Shown one piece after another: positions 21,688 through 32,508 of a stretch of DNA of 41,352 bases. Within the stretch, counting starts at the first letter, position 1, and every line of letters begins with the position of its first letter. The stretch is from contig JNEM01011700.1 of assembly GCA_000697335.1 (NCBI GenBank), forward strand, positions 1-41,352, written 5' to 3'. The position numbers and the translations under genes are program-made. The notes beneath the pieces were generated by a model. That model was not told where the DNA came from, searched no databases, and worked only from the letters and a program-made list of their open reading frames with translations. This DNA is from Conidiobolus incongruus B7586. Its lineage: Eukaryota; Entomophthoromycota; Entomophthoromycetes; Entomophthorales; Conidiobolaceae.

Positions 21688-22872
21688 TAATTATTTTTTT
21701 TATTAAAATATTTTGATTTTAAAATTTACATTTAAATTTAATCATGCTTAAACTAGATTGTGATTATTAAAAAGCCTTCATTTTTATATCTTTAAAACTT
21801 AATTATAAACCCTTTAAAATTATTTAAAACTTGCAAACAGCTTATAAAAATGGTGTTTTATCTAAAACTACCATATATCATTAGATTTGTGATTTTAAAG
21901 CTAGAAGGGACATTATTTAAAATTTACTAAAATCTAAAAAATTAATTTTTACTGTTAATCTTTTATTTATTAATAGAGTAAAAAAATATATTAAAAAATA
22001 CCTTTTTATTTTTATTAGAGAATTATTAAAGTAATTTAATATTAATTATATAATTATGTTATATTTACTTAAGTTTAAACTTAGATTAATTAATAAAAAT
22101 GTAAAATAGATATTTTATAATTTAACAGAAGTTTAAAAGAAAATTAGAGTAGCTATAGCTAAACTAAACTTATTAAGGTATAACTAAAAACAAAGGTTTT
22201 TATAACAAATACTTACAATTAATAAATTTTAAATTTCTTTATATAATCTTTTATTTAAAAATAAAACAAGATGTTAGGTTAAGTTAAATTAATCCCCTCT
22301 ATAAATTCTAATGAATAAATACTTTAAATATAAGTGAATGTTAATTGTTGTAATAAATTATAATAGTATATAGTTTTCTTATTTAATACCTTAAGGAAAA
22401 TTAATTAATAATAAGTTATATATTATTTTTTTAAATAAAACAATTTTTAAATGGTGTTCTCAATATAAATTAAAAACACTTATTATTTTGCATGATAATT
22501 GTAAAATACATAAAGTTAAAGTTATAAAAAATTTTTTATATAAAAAAAATTAAAGGGAGTTACTATATCTAGTATATTTACTTGATTATAACTAATGTAA
22601 TTATAATTGTTTTAGACAATTAAAAAAACAGCTTGCAAGAAAAAAAATTCCTGCAAACAAATTAAATTGGTTTGTAAAACATTAAATTTTAGTCCTTAAT
22701 AAAAAGAACTGTTTTTTAGGTATTAGAAGCTTACCAAAAGTATAAAAAAGAGTTATTAATAATAAAAGAGGCTATTAATTTTATATTATTCATTCATTTT
22801 TATATATTATTTATTAATTTATTTGTTTAATTTTAATCTTAAAATTGTGCCATTACTTAATTTCTACACTAA
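21539..22872 (+). mobile_element. Decayed full-length mariner-like transposon, copy 2
   Basis: A 1334-bp element flanked by TA (21537-21538 and 22873-22874). The left end TTAGTATAGAAATTAAG pairs as an inverted repeat with the right end, whose complement is TTAGTGTAGAAATTAAG; similarity extends about 30 bp. The decayed transposase keeps HDNCKIHKVKVIKNFL around the second catalytic Asp (near 22490) and LDYN.CNYNCFRQLKKQLA near 22590-22635. In frame, 34 residues separate the Asp from an Asn at the third catalytic position, which is the mariner DD34D spacing. Asn in place of Asp equals one G-to-A change. Multiple stops make it inactive. Size, terminal repeats and TA target fit mariner. Confidence 0.85.
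21654..21681. repeat. (TA)14 microsatellite inside mariner copy 2
   Basis: A pure TA run of 28 nt in the 5' subterminal part of the element. A similar AT run occurs at the matching place of copy 3 (about 26520-26540), so it was present in the ancestor or is a shared unstable site. Confidence 0.85.
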
Positions 22873-22874
22873 TA

Positions 22875-23210
22875 TTATAGTATGAAATATAATAATATCA
22901 TTTTTTTCATCAAGCTACTCTCCAAATTAAATTGTAGAAGCACAAGATATTATAATCATTTTATATAATTAAAATATTATTTTATAAACTTACATGCCTT
23001 GATACTCATAAAAAAATTTCAACTATTTTATCTACAAAATATTGTTGAAAATAAAAATATAGAATAATAATAATAAATTAAATTTTTTTATTTTTATTTT
23101 TATTATTAATATTAAGAAAATAAATATCTTTAATTTTATAGATTTTTAAATGCAGTTTGAGTATTTACTAATTACATAGACTTGTTAGTCTTATAAGCTA
23201 ATCGATGAAA
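22875..23210. other. AT-rich spacer between mariner copy 2 and array copy 5
   Basis: No gene recognised. It includes the 3' flank of the minus-strand gene at 23211-23987. Confidence 0.5.
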
Positions 23211-23987
23211 TTAGACTTGAGGATGATTCGCTTGCTGCTTTTGATTTCTTTGATTTTGTTGAAATTTGTAAAAGAAATAAATAAAAGTAAAAGTGGCTAA
23301 GATACCAATATTACCATAAGTTAATACCGGACCTAAAATGATTATTAAATCTAAGCTCACTGTAAAGATTAGGATTACGTTAGCAATGGCTTGAATGATG
23401 AAACCACAGCCCCATACAACACTGACAAACTTCAATTGATGCTTATATTCTGGATTTTCCCATTGTGCTTCGTATTCCTTAAGCTTTTCGGGATCATTAT
23501 TGGTCATCCAAGGTCTGTTGAGGTAATATATGAGGGGCCTTTTAAATGCAAGTGATACTAAATAAGCTAAACCGATGGCACCTGTGATAATAGCACCCTT
23601 AATTTCATTTAACTTGGCATTATTGAAGCCTAAGCTAAGTCCTAACCCAATACAGAATGAAACAATGACGATGAAGGGCAAGGGTTCAAATCTTCGCTTG
23701 ATTAAAATAGTAAACACAGCTGATAGTAATGTTGGAATAGCTGAAATGATGGTAGCTTTCAATTCGCCAAGAGGATTTTTCAACGTAAAATACAAGGTTA
23801 AAGGCAAGGCAATTTCTAAGATAACGTGTTGAAAAACAAATCCAAATGTCTTAATGTTTTTAGCAGTTTTTTCAGAGAAGCGACGTTCCCAAAAATCAGG
23901 ATCATTGGGAGTAGATGAAGATAATGAAGAGTTGGTTAAAGATTTGGTTGAGTCAACTTGATACACTTGATTATCGACTTCTGACAT
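23211..23987 (-). CDS. VC0807-like six-helix membrane protein (array copy 5, intact)
   Basis: A 258-residue single-exon protein. The frame opens further upstream only with a TTG, so the ATG at 23987 (MSEVDNQVYQVDS) is the start; it aligns with MSDTNKQ of copy 9. The hydrophilic Ser/Thr-rich head ends at DFWERRFSEKTAK. Then follow six helices, the basic motif IKRRFEPLPF, NNAKLNEIKGAIITGAIG, the loop KRPLIYYLNRPWMTNNDPEK, VWGCGFIIQAI and SLDLIIILGPVLTYG. The tail is Gln/Asn-rich (QQNQRNQKQQANHPQV). It is closest to copy 9. Decayed mariner copies in opposite orientation lie on both sides. Function unknown; probably an integral membrane protein. Confidence 0.88.
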   Translation of the reverse strand: MSEVDNQVYQVDSTKSLTNSSLSSSTPNDPDFWERRFSEKTAKNIKTFGFVFQHVILEIALPLTLYFTLKNPLGELKATIISAIPTLLSAVFTILIKRRFEPLPFIVIVSFCIGLGLSLGFNNAKLNEIKGAIITGAIGLAYLVSLAFKRPLIYYLNRPWMTNNDPEKLKEYEAQWENPEYKHQLKFVSVVWGCGFIIQAIANVILIFTVSLDLIIILGPVLTYGNIGILATFTFIYFFYKFQQNQRNQKQQANHPQV

Positions 23988-24051
23988 TCTCAACTCTATA
24001 TTAGTAAATTATTTAATGGTTATTTGATCAAATTTGATATAATACCATACG

Positions 24052-24059
24052 TTTATATA
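24052..24059 (-). promoter_or_regulatory. Candidate TATA box of array copy 5
   Basis: TATATAAA on the minus strand, 65 nt upstream of the ATG at 23987. The same octamer precedes copy 6. Confidence 0.4.
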
Positions 24060-25347
24060 GTTGACAATATGCAATTTCATGAATTATCTCAGTTATTTCA
24101 TAGCTAATTTGGAAAAAATATTATTTCCTTATATGATTAATCATTCAACTTGATGGAAATCAAAATTTTCAAATGCAATCCCAATCATTTTCCAGTAATA
24201 AATTTCTTAATTTAGAAATACGGTTGTTTCCATATCTGTCAAACATTAATTGGGAGTAGACTTTCAAAAAAATTGTGATATTCCAAAATATATTGTCATA
24301 ATGAATTGCTCATCCTTGTATCATTGTATAAGAGTATTGAAGTGGTTTAATATTTTTTTCTCCTTCCTTTAAAGAAATTTAATAAATTCTAATATTGGAT
24401 AATATATTATCTTATTTCAACAATTAAATAAATTAAAATAATTGAATATTATTATCATAATCTTAATTAATGTCATATATATGAGTATCATCCGAGATAG
24501 TATAATATTTTCTCATATTAAATTAGATAGAATTTTCTGAAACAAAATTCAAATTGATTATACTAAATATTTTGAATATTTGATGAATGACTCACCATTG
24601 GAATTGAAAACTATATAGTAATATAGTAGATTTGATGATTATATTAATGTAAATATATATAATCAATAATAATAATAATAATAATAATATACAATAGAAT
24701 TTCAATTTTTTTAAATGTTTTATTGATTTATAATTATTATTATTATTAATATTTAATAACAGTATACATCCATTTAGCTAATTGACAAGTACATTTTTAT
24801 TGGTAGTATACTGCGTAAAATAATATTATTTACACTGGCTTTTTCACTTTATGTTACCTCATATGATCATAGACTGTGTCAGAATTTTTCAATTTATTTG
24901 AAAATCGTTGCAGCCACAGAGTATTTTTGTTGACTGAATCTGAGTAAAGTATTCTGGTGAATTAATAATGAATTAGTTGAAATTAATCTAATGATCTTAG
25001 ATAATTTACTAGCAACAATAAATCATGAAACCAGATTTTTATGCATTTAAACTAAAATTTGAATAATAATAAATTTTAAATAATGTTAATTTAATCTTGA
25101 ACTGATAATTGAAACTCTTGAAATCATCCTTGAACTTTCATAGTTTGAATAAATTATATAGATACATTTAATTTAATCAATTTTTATTATTAAATAATTT
25201 TGAATCTATTACTGGTTAATTTGATTAATATATTTCATCAACTTTATTAATAATATTTACAATTACTGAAGCTAATTGGAATTAGTATATATAATCAATT
25301 GTTAGATTTTTATAATTTATAAAGAATTTAACTTTTGAAGCTTGATA
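24060..25347. other. AT-rich spacer between array copy 5 and mariner copy 3
   Basis: No gene recognised. It contains an AAT trinucleotide repeat at 24665-24688 (eight units). Confidence 0.5.
24665..24688. repeat. (AAT)8 microsatellite
   Basis: Eight perfect AAT units in spacer DNA. Confidence 0.85.
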
Positions 25348-26653
25348 TTACTTTGTAATTTAAATAATGGGAATTTTTTGGGATTGAAAATAAATAGACA
25401 TTTTAATTTATGATATATAAAAATAAATATATAATATAAATTCAATAGTTTCTTTTATTATTAATAACTTTTTATTATACTTTTAACAAAATCTTAACAC
25501 CTAAAAAAAATTTTTATTAAAGACTAAAATTTAATATTTTATAAATTAATTAAATTTTCCTATAGAAATTTTTTTTCTTATAAGCTAGTTTTTTAATTAC
25601 TTAAAGCAACTATAATTATATAAGTTATAATCTAAAGAAATTACTAGATGTGGTAGTTTTTTCTAGTTGTTTTTAATTAGAAAATTTTTTACAGCTTTAA
25701 ATTTATGTATTTTATAATTATCATGCAAAATAATAAGTTTTCTCAAATTATATTAAAAATTCTAATTAAAAATACTTTTATTTAAAAAATAATATAAAGT
25801 TTATTATTAATTAATTTCCTTTTAAAAATTAAATAAAGGTAGTATATAATATTATAATCTATTATAATAATTAATATTTATTTATTAATATAATATTAAT
25901 TTAAAAAGATTTATGAAAAAATTTAATTTAATTTAATTAAGTATTTTAATTTGTGTTTTAGTAAAAAAATTATATATAAAGATTTAAGATTAATTAATTA
26001 TAATTATTTTTTGTAAGTTTAAGTTTTTAGTAATATTTTAGTAAGTTTTATTTAATAATAACTATTTTAATTTTTTTAAGCTTTAATAAAATTATAAGGT
26101 ACTTATTTTATATTTTTATTTATTACTTTAAGTTTAAACTTTATTATATATAAAATATTTATAAAACTAATATTAAAATATTTAAATAACTTTTTAACTA
26201 AAATAAAAAGATGCTTTTTAATATATTTTTTCATTTTATTAATAATTAAAAAAATAATAGTTAAAGTTAGTTTTTAAATTTAAATAGGTTTTAGATAGTT
26301 TTTTTCTTAACTTTAATATAGTTTACTAAGTAAAAATTAGTTAATTTAAATGATATTTTATTATTAAAAGCTATTTATAAATTTTTAATAATTTTAAAAG
26401 ATTTATAGTTAGGTTTTATTAATATTGAAATAAAAAACTTTTGATGATTATTATTTAGTTTAAACAAGATTAAATTAAATAACTAATTTTAAAAAGTTAA
26501 TTTTTTAATCAAAAGATTATAATATATATATATATATATTTTAAAAATATATAATTTTTTATTTACTTTATATATATTTATTTATTTAAAACTAATAATA
26601 TGTTTGAAAAATCAGAAATTAAAAAATTTCATATTATTTTAAATTTAAGATAA
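25348..26653 (-). mobile_element. Decayed full-length mariner-like transposon, copy 3
   Basis: A 1306-bp element flanked by TA (25346-25347 and 26654-26655). Its right end, TTACTTTGTAATTTAAAT on the plus strand, is the exact inverted counterpart of the end of copy 1 at about 917-934, and the opposite end TTATCTTAAATTT pairs with it imperfectly. The reverse strand keeps the third catalytic block as LDYNLYNYSCFK near 25590-25630, again with Asn at the Asp position. It is more AT-rich and more decayed than copy 2, and inactive. It lies in inverted orientation to copy 2, with array copy 5 between them. Confidence 0.85.
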
Positions 26654-26655
26654 TA

Positions 26656-27286
26656 ATATGAAACTAGATATAAAATTATAAATAATAACTTATATACAAC
26701 AATTATTAAATTTTAATTTTTTAGTGATTAAGATTTATATTCAATAGATTACTAAAATGTATGAGTAATAATAGTAAATGATTAAAAGGATTAAAAAATA
26801 ATGAAGCAGGTTTATAATATATTAATCTTAAGAATGCAAAAAGAAAACCTATGCAATAAATATAATATATTTTAATTCATATTATCATCAATGATATACA
26901 TATAATTGCTGAAAAAACACCTCTTAATTATAAGATACTAAACTTTCCTCGATATATTAATATTCACTATATTTTATATTATTTTGAACATTAGTTTTAG
27001 ATCTCAATTTATGACTGAAATATGTATCCTTGCTACATATGTATTCCCTAAACTGTGATATAACAATTTATATTTATATATTAGTATTATTTGTTTTTTA
27101 ATTATAATAATTAATTAGCCATACATCAATTTGATTCAAATAAAAAATTTTTTTAATTTTATACCATTCATCCCATCACATATTATTTGAAAATTTGTTA
27201 AAATCTAATATATTAATATTTTCATTATTAAATATTTTACTATATAAGCAAATATAAAAATTTAACTTTATTCCAGTATACAATAT
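26656..27286. other. AT-rich spacer within the array
   Basis: No gene recognised. Confidence 0.5.
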
Positions 27287-28053
27287 TTATACTGGATTTA
27301 GGTGTATAACATGAGGGTCAAAAGGTTTCAATTTTTTCGTAACGTATATAATACTCCAGATAAGCATAATACCAATAGATCCAAAGGTTAATACATGTGT
27401 CAAAATTATAAACAAGTGTGATGGCACTGTGAATAGCAAAACAACACTGATGATCGCTTGGATAATGAATACAGAGCCCCATACTATAGATACGTTAATC
27501 ATCGCATTTTTATACACTCTAATCTCCCAATTAGCCTCGAATTCTTCCAGTCTTGCATCTTTGTTTCCTGTGATCCAAGGTCTTGATATATAGTAAATCA
27601 AGGGCTTCTTAAAACCAATACATAGTAAAAGTGCCAGTACAATGGTGGAAAGAATGATTGCACCTTTTATCTCAATTATATGTGGATCGTGAAGTAATTT
27701 ACCAAGTGCAAATCCGAATAAGAGTGAGATAACCATTATTATTGGAAAGGGCTCAAATCTTTTCTTGATGAGGATAGTAAACAATCCTGACAACAAAGAA
27801 ATCACAGCTGGAACAATAATAGCTATTTCTCACCATAAAAATGTTTCAAGGTAAAGTAGAGAACTAGGGGTAAAATTGCTTCGAGAATAATATGCTGAAA
27901 TAAAAACCCAAATTTTCTGATTTCTATCACATGAGGCTTGGAGAAATGATGATCTAGCCAGTTAGGTTTATTTTCATCGTCAGTGAAAGCTTGATGAAGT
28001 GTTAATTTGGGAGTTGGCTTAACTTCTATTGTTTCTTTGTTAGTATCAGACAT
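27287..28053 (-). pseudogene. VC0807-like membrane protein with a single frame break (array copy 6)
   Basis: From ATG at 28053 (MSDTNKETIEVKPTPK) the frame runs through the head and helix 1 to LKHFYGE. Near 27825 it is shifted by an apparent 2-nt GA gain (GGTGAGAAATAG where GGTGAAATAG would keep frame). The rest then reads on without stops to TAA at 27287: IKKRFEPFPIIMVISL, IEIKGAIILSTIVLAL, KKPLIYYISRPWITGN, VWGSVFIIQAI and THVLTFGSIG. All diagnostic motifs are present. It has its own TATATAAA box. It may be a very young pseudogene, a sequencing error in a working gene, or a polymorphic allele. It forms a subgroup with copy 7. Confidence 0.8.
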
Positions 28054-28097
28054 TATAAAAAATAATTTATATGTTTGATATATTACTGAAGATGCTG

Positions 28098-28105
28098 TTT
28101 ATATA
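28098..28105 (-). promoter_or_regulatory. Candidate TATA box of array copy 6
   Basis: TATATAAA on the minus strand, 45 nt upstream of the ATG at 28053, identical to the box of copy 5. Confidence 0.4.
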
Positions 28106-28961
28106 AGATTTCATATATACTTTACTCCTCAAATCAATTAACATCTCTAATTTCAAACCCTCAATTCAATCAAAATAAAGTGTTTTAGACAGCAGGAAAA
28201 AAATTCATTAACTGATACAAAATGTTGTATTAGTCAGTAAAAAGTAAGGGTGAATCAACTTTAAATCAATTTAATATTTTAGCATTATTCAAATATCAAT
28301 ACTCAAAATAACAGTTTACTTATAAAATACTCATTATCAACACTAATATATACTAATTTTTTTTTGAAAACAATTTAATTGAAAATATGCGTATTTAGTA
28401 TGAATACATTTATTAAACTAAATTGATTACATAAGTTAAAAATACCTTTAACCTGAATTTATGTGAATGTTATTGATGTGAAAAATTATATTCTTTATTT
28501 TGAGGTATACATTGATTAATTATTCAGTTATAATTTCAAATTTGAAAACCGAGTTATTTAGTAAGATGAATGAAATATTACGATTATACTCTAAAATTAT
28601 TAAAAGTGCCCTCATTATAAAATTTGTTTTTTAAAATTAAGTTAGACTTTTTATTTTTTATTGTGATTATCTGAATAATTTGATTATTTAACTCTATTTT
28701 TTTTGATTTGAGAAAATATACCATAGCTGAATGGTTGGTATTCATCAAAATTGATAATAAATTATGATTTTATAGTTTGTTACTTATAATTATTTTATTA
28801 TTGTAATCTATAATATTACATCATTCATTTGATATATTTAATTTTATATTAATTTATAAATTCATAAACGGATAAACTATTAAACTTGATTAATGTGTAT
28901 TTGATAGTAATTAATTGAGTTTAACTTTTTTGAGATATATATATATATATAATGTTTCATA
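28106..28961. other. AT-rich spacer within the array
   Basis: No gene recognised. Confidence 0.5.
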
Positions 28962-29643
28962 CCAGCATTACATAATATATCCACAGTTTAATACATAAGT
29001 TAGAATTTTAAACGGATGTGAGCTGACTGTGAAGAATAAAGCAAAATGATAAGTACGATAATAAATTTAGATCCCCATCCTATAGATACAATAATCATCG
29101 CATGTTTAAACTCTTTGATTTGTCACTTTGCCTCGAATTCTTTATGTTTTATATCATTATTTTGTTTTAACCATGGTTGCGAAATATAATAGGTTAAAAT
29201 TTTTTAAATCAAGTAGACAATACAAAGTTCAGTTCTGTTACACCAAAAATCATAGAATCTTCGTCCCAATTAAATGATAATCATGTAATGTTTTAACTTG
29301 AATGAAATAAGGAATAGGATAATTATTATTATTATTATCAGAAAAGACTCAATTCACTTTCTGATTAAGATGGTAATCAATGCAGACACTAAAAAATAAC
29401 AACTAGGATCATAATAGCTTTCTCTTCACCCTATTTATTCTCTCAGTAAAAGTAGAAGGTCAGAGATTCTACTGATTCAATAATAATATGATGGAATAAA
29501 AAGTCCAATTGTCTGATTGTTTTAACATTCGATTTCGAGGAACAAAGGTCTAACCAATTAGGGTTATTTTTATTATCTATGGGAGTAGAAAAATGAGCTA
29601 GATTTGAAGTTGTCTTTATGGTATTCTTCTGAATATTAGACAA
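28962..29643 (-). pseudogene. VC0807-like membrane protein pseudogene (array copy 7)
   Basis: The N-terminal part is open at 29443-29643. It begins SNIQKNTIKTTSNLAHFS after a TTG where paralogues have ATG, and continues PNWLDLCSSKSNVKTIRQ and LDFLFHHIIIES. Later parts are in changing frames: SQPWLKQNNDIKHKEFEA, then FKHAMIIVSIGWGSKFII, then a degraded last helix to about 28962. The head PNWLD and the spacing show that it is closest to copy 6. Lost start codon, frameshifts and stops mark it as inactive. Confidence 0.8.
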
Positions 29644-31259
29644 ATTGAAATAAAAAAATTTTGTATTAAGATTAATTATGGTAATGATATTTTTATATGA
29701 GATTCGATCCCTGCTTAACTTTTATGATTAATTAGCATCCTTAACTCTAAATTCACGATACGACCAAAGATGCTAAATTGGTAAAGCAATTAAATCTTGT
29801 TCAACTTGAACAAAGAGGTTTTGCACATTTTCATCCCATTAACAAATAGGAAATATATTTCGAAATTATAAATTACGGCATTATATAATTCTTTAAAAGA
29901 ATACTCTAAAGTGTATATTAAATAATCATAACATTTCATGTTTATTGATATTTTAAAAGGCCTTAAATTAGTTAAATCATTCTATAAATTTAAATCACGA
30001 ATTTGTATCTGTCTGTGCGAAAATTCAATTGAAATCAATTCAATATCCAACTCTTTACTTAGATGAAGGAAATTATTTTTCCTAATCTTACATCTTCTGT
30101 ATATCAATTTGTTGTGATGTTTGCCGAAATTAGCCAAACTTTATAGATGAAACTTAATTATTTTTATATTATTGTTCAATAAAAGTAATTATGAGTATGA
30201 AGACTATGTATCCAAATAACGATTAAAATCAATATAACATTAATATCATTATATATTAGTTGAATCCATTCTAGTATAATAATGCTGATAGTTAACTAAA
30301 TTATTCATCATTTATCAAAGATGAAAGTTGTACTAAAAGAGGCTTTGGATCTGTAATATATTAATTTTGAAATCAATAGCTATAAAATTACAGGCTCAAC
30401 TTTAAGTACTATTTAATTTGTTTAATTTAGAAAAAAATTCAAATAATTTTAATAATTTTAATAGTAATAGTATTATACTGATAAATTATCACTTTCATAT
30501 TTAAAACAAATTATTGGTAAACCCATTGATTATCAAGCAGATTAATATAAAATAATCTTAGTTTTAATGAAAATATAGCATTAATACTGGGATCAAAGCA
30601 ACTTAGTTTGTATCGCCAAATGTTGGTTATATTTCAAAGTATCATTACACTCAGCAAATTCTTCTAAATATTTAAACATTAATGATATAATACATTATCA
30701 TTTTTCCAAAAATTAATGATCAAAAACTCTGTCGAAAACGCCATACGATATAGATGTAGATAATCTACGAAAGATTTTTGCTAATAGTTTTATTAGTTCA
30801 ATGAAAACATATTTAACATAGAATAAAAATTTTTCTATTACAATAATTGATATATATTTATAAACTAAAATTCATCATCAAAATACTACAAAAATATTTA
30901 TTTATTTATTTAGAACAGTTAATCTATTCATATCTGAATAAAAATTCAGCAAAAATGCGAAGTTCAACAAATTTAAAAATCGATACTGTATATAGTGACA
31001 AATATTGTATTTGTTGCCAAAGTTGAATAGAAATATGTGTTATATCATGCTTTTTATTAACTATACATTTAAAAATATTTATTATAAAAATAATACTTTC
31101 TACAAATATATTTGAAGAAACTGAATAATATACTGAATTGTAATTAAGGGTTAATAAATAATTAAATGTTCCTTTTTATAGATTATAATTTATTGAATAT
31201 TTTCATCTTTTTTAGTTAATATTGGAGTTTGTTGAAGCTGAGATCTTTTCTTTGAGTCA
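29644..31259. other. AT-rich spacer within the array
   Basis: About 1.6 kb with no gene recognised. A short stretch near 29700-29790 superficially resembles tRNA arms but does not fold. Confidence 0.45.
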
Positions 31260-31870
31260 TAAATAGAGGCTCAAAAAGCCAGCAATCCAATAGTTCTGAA
31301 AATTATTTTAGAACCTAATATTACAATTTTTCCAAACGTAGTGTAAATACTAAGATGGCAATAATAGTTGTTCGGATAATCAACCCCAATGATCACACAA
31401 TAGATATATTAACCATTAAATCTCTATAAACTTTAATATTACAACTAGCCACAATTCTACAATCTTTTTCAGATCGTTTCTAGTCGTCCAAGACCTTGAA
31501 ATGTAGAAGAATAACAATCCTTTGGATGGCTTAAATATCAAAAAAAGTTATTACAATGGTTTCTGTAATAGTTGCTCCTTCTAGTTCAGTTAGTTTTACA
31601 TTATTGAGCCCAAAACTTAGTCCAAACCCAATTATCATTAAAATAACAATGACTATAGAAAAGAGTTCAAATTTTTAGCGACCTGTAATTATACTTGATA
31701 ATATTACTGCAATAGAGGCAATAATAATGGTGCATAATTCACCAACGTGACCTTTGGGTGTAAAAAAGATAATCCAATATGATTGGAAAAGAATTCAAAT
31801 ATTTTGCTCTTTTGTGGTTGATTGAGAGAGAAATATGTCATAAATTTAACAATTATTTCTGCTTTCCCCT
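31260..31870 (-). pseudogene. VC0807-like membrane protein pseudogene (array copy 8)
   Basis: The reverse strand preserves KFELFSIVIVILMIIGFG and LSFGLNNVKLTELEGATIT (31560-31680), then FYISRSWTTRNDLKKIVELW (31445-31510). These match RRFEPLPI, LGFNNAKLNEIKGAIIT and YYFSRPWxTxNDPEKIKE of the intact copies. An N-terminal remnant reaches about 31870. The C-terminal helices are weak and end near 31260. Several frame changes and stops are present, including one just before the KFELF block. Confidence 0.8.
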
Positions 31871-31941
31871 CCTCCTTTTAGTATTTATCAATTTTTAAAA
31901 CATTTTGAATTTAATATTTTTTTTTGATAATTCAATTTATT

Positions 31942-32179
31942 ATGTCAAGGATTGATATGTATACTTTTTTACAAATTTATAATATATTAACACGTTTGGA
32001 GAAAGCCGTGTCCAGATTATATAAACGAGAGAGATCTGAGGAATTTCAGGTAAGTGTTAGGGAGATAAGGATTTATTGGTTTAGTTCAAATAGCTGGAAG
32101 GACTCAGATTGAGCTCGTCTTGTTGAGAATTGCTCTAATTCCGGTTTTTATACAGAGTGAGTTGAATAAAATGATTTAA
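31942..32179 (+). CDS. Candidate small two-exon gene of unknown function
   Basis: Exon 1 (31942-32049) starts MSRIDMYTFLQIYNILTRLE and ends ...ERSEEFQ at a perfect CAG|GTAAGT donor. The 106-nt intron has a CTAAT branch site and a TTTTTATACAG acceptor ending at 32155. Exon 2 adds SELNKMI and a TAA at 32177-32179, phase 0. The 43-residue product would be strongly helical and charged in its second half (RLEKAVSRLYKRERSEEF), like a short coiled coil. The block is GC-richer than its flanks and lies on the opposite strand to the array. I recognise no family. It could instead be the remnant of a larger gene. Confidence 0.35.
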
Positions 32180-32187
32180 GAGATTCT

Positions 32188-32207
32188 CCGATGACTTGAA
32201 TCATCGG
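32188..32207. other. Small perfect hairpin
   Basis: CCGATGA and TCATCGG form a 7-bp stem with a 6-nt loop just after the stop of the candidate small gene. It might lie in its 3' end; role unknown. Confidence 0.4.
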
Positions 32208-32508
32208 CTAATTAAAAGATAGAGCGAAAGCATCTGGAATGCGAGGAGGGAATGACTTTAAAATTAGGATGATGTAAAATACTTGGGTAAAAGGAAGTCA
32301 TCTGACTCGTGACAATATTATAAACATTCATTATTACAGAAAATTAATCAGTTGTTTAATTAATAATCTAAATCACCTAAATATTAACTTGAGTAATGAT
32401 ATTTTTATTTATTCAATTGATTTTAGGTTTATTAGATTTGATATTAAAATTTTCAAATTATTAATTAAACTCAATTATAAATGATTATATACAACCTTAA
32501 CTATGATT
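32208..32508. other. Short spacer, no gene recognised
   Basis: The first 100 nt is still GC-richer than average, suggesting that the relic or transcript around 32.0 kb extends here. The rest is AT-rich 3' flank of copy 9. Confidence 0.4.

Noticed and set aside
29700-29790. Possible tRNA-like segment (GATTCGATCC and GCTAAATTGGTAAAGCA)
   Set aside because: The pieces are in the wrong order and no acceptor or anticodon stem forms.
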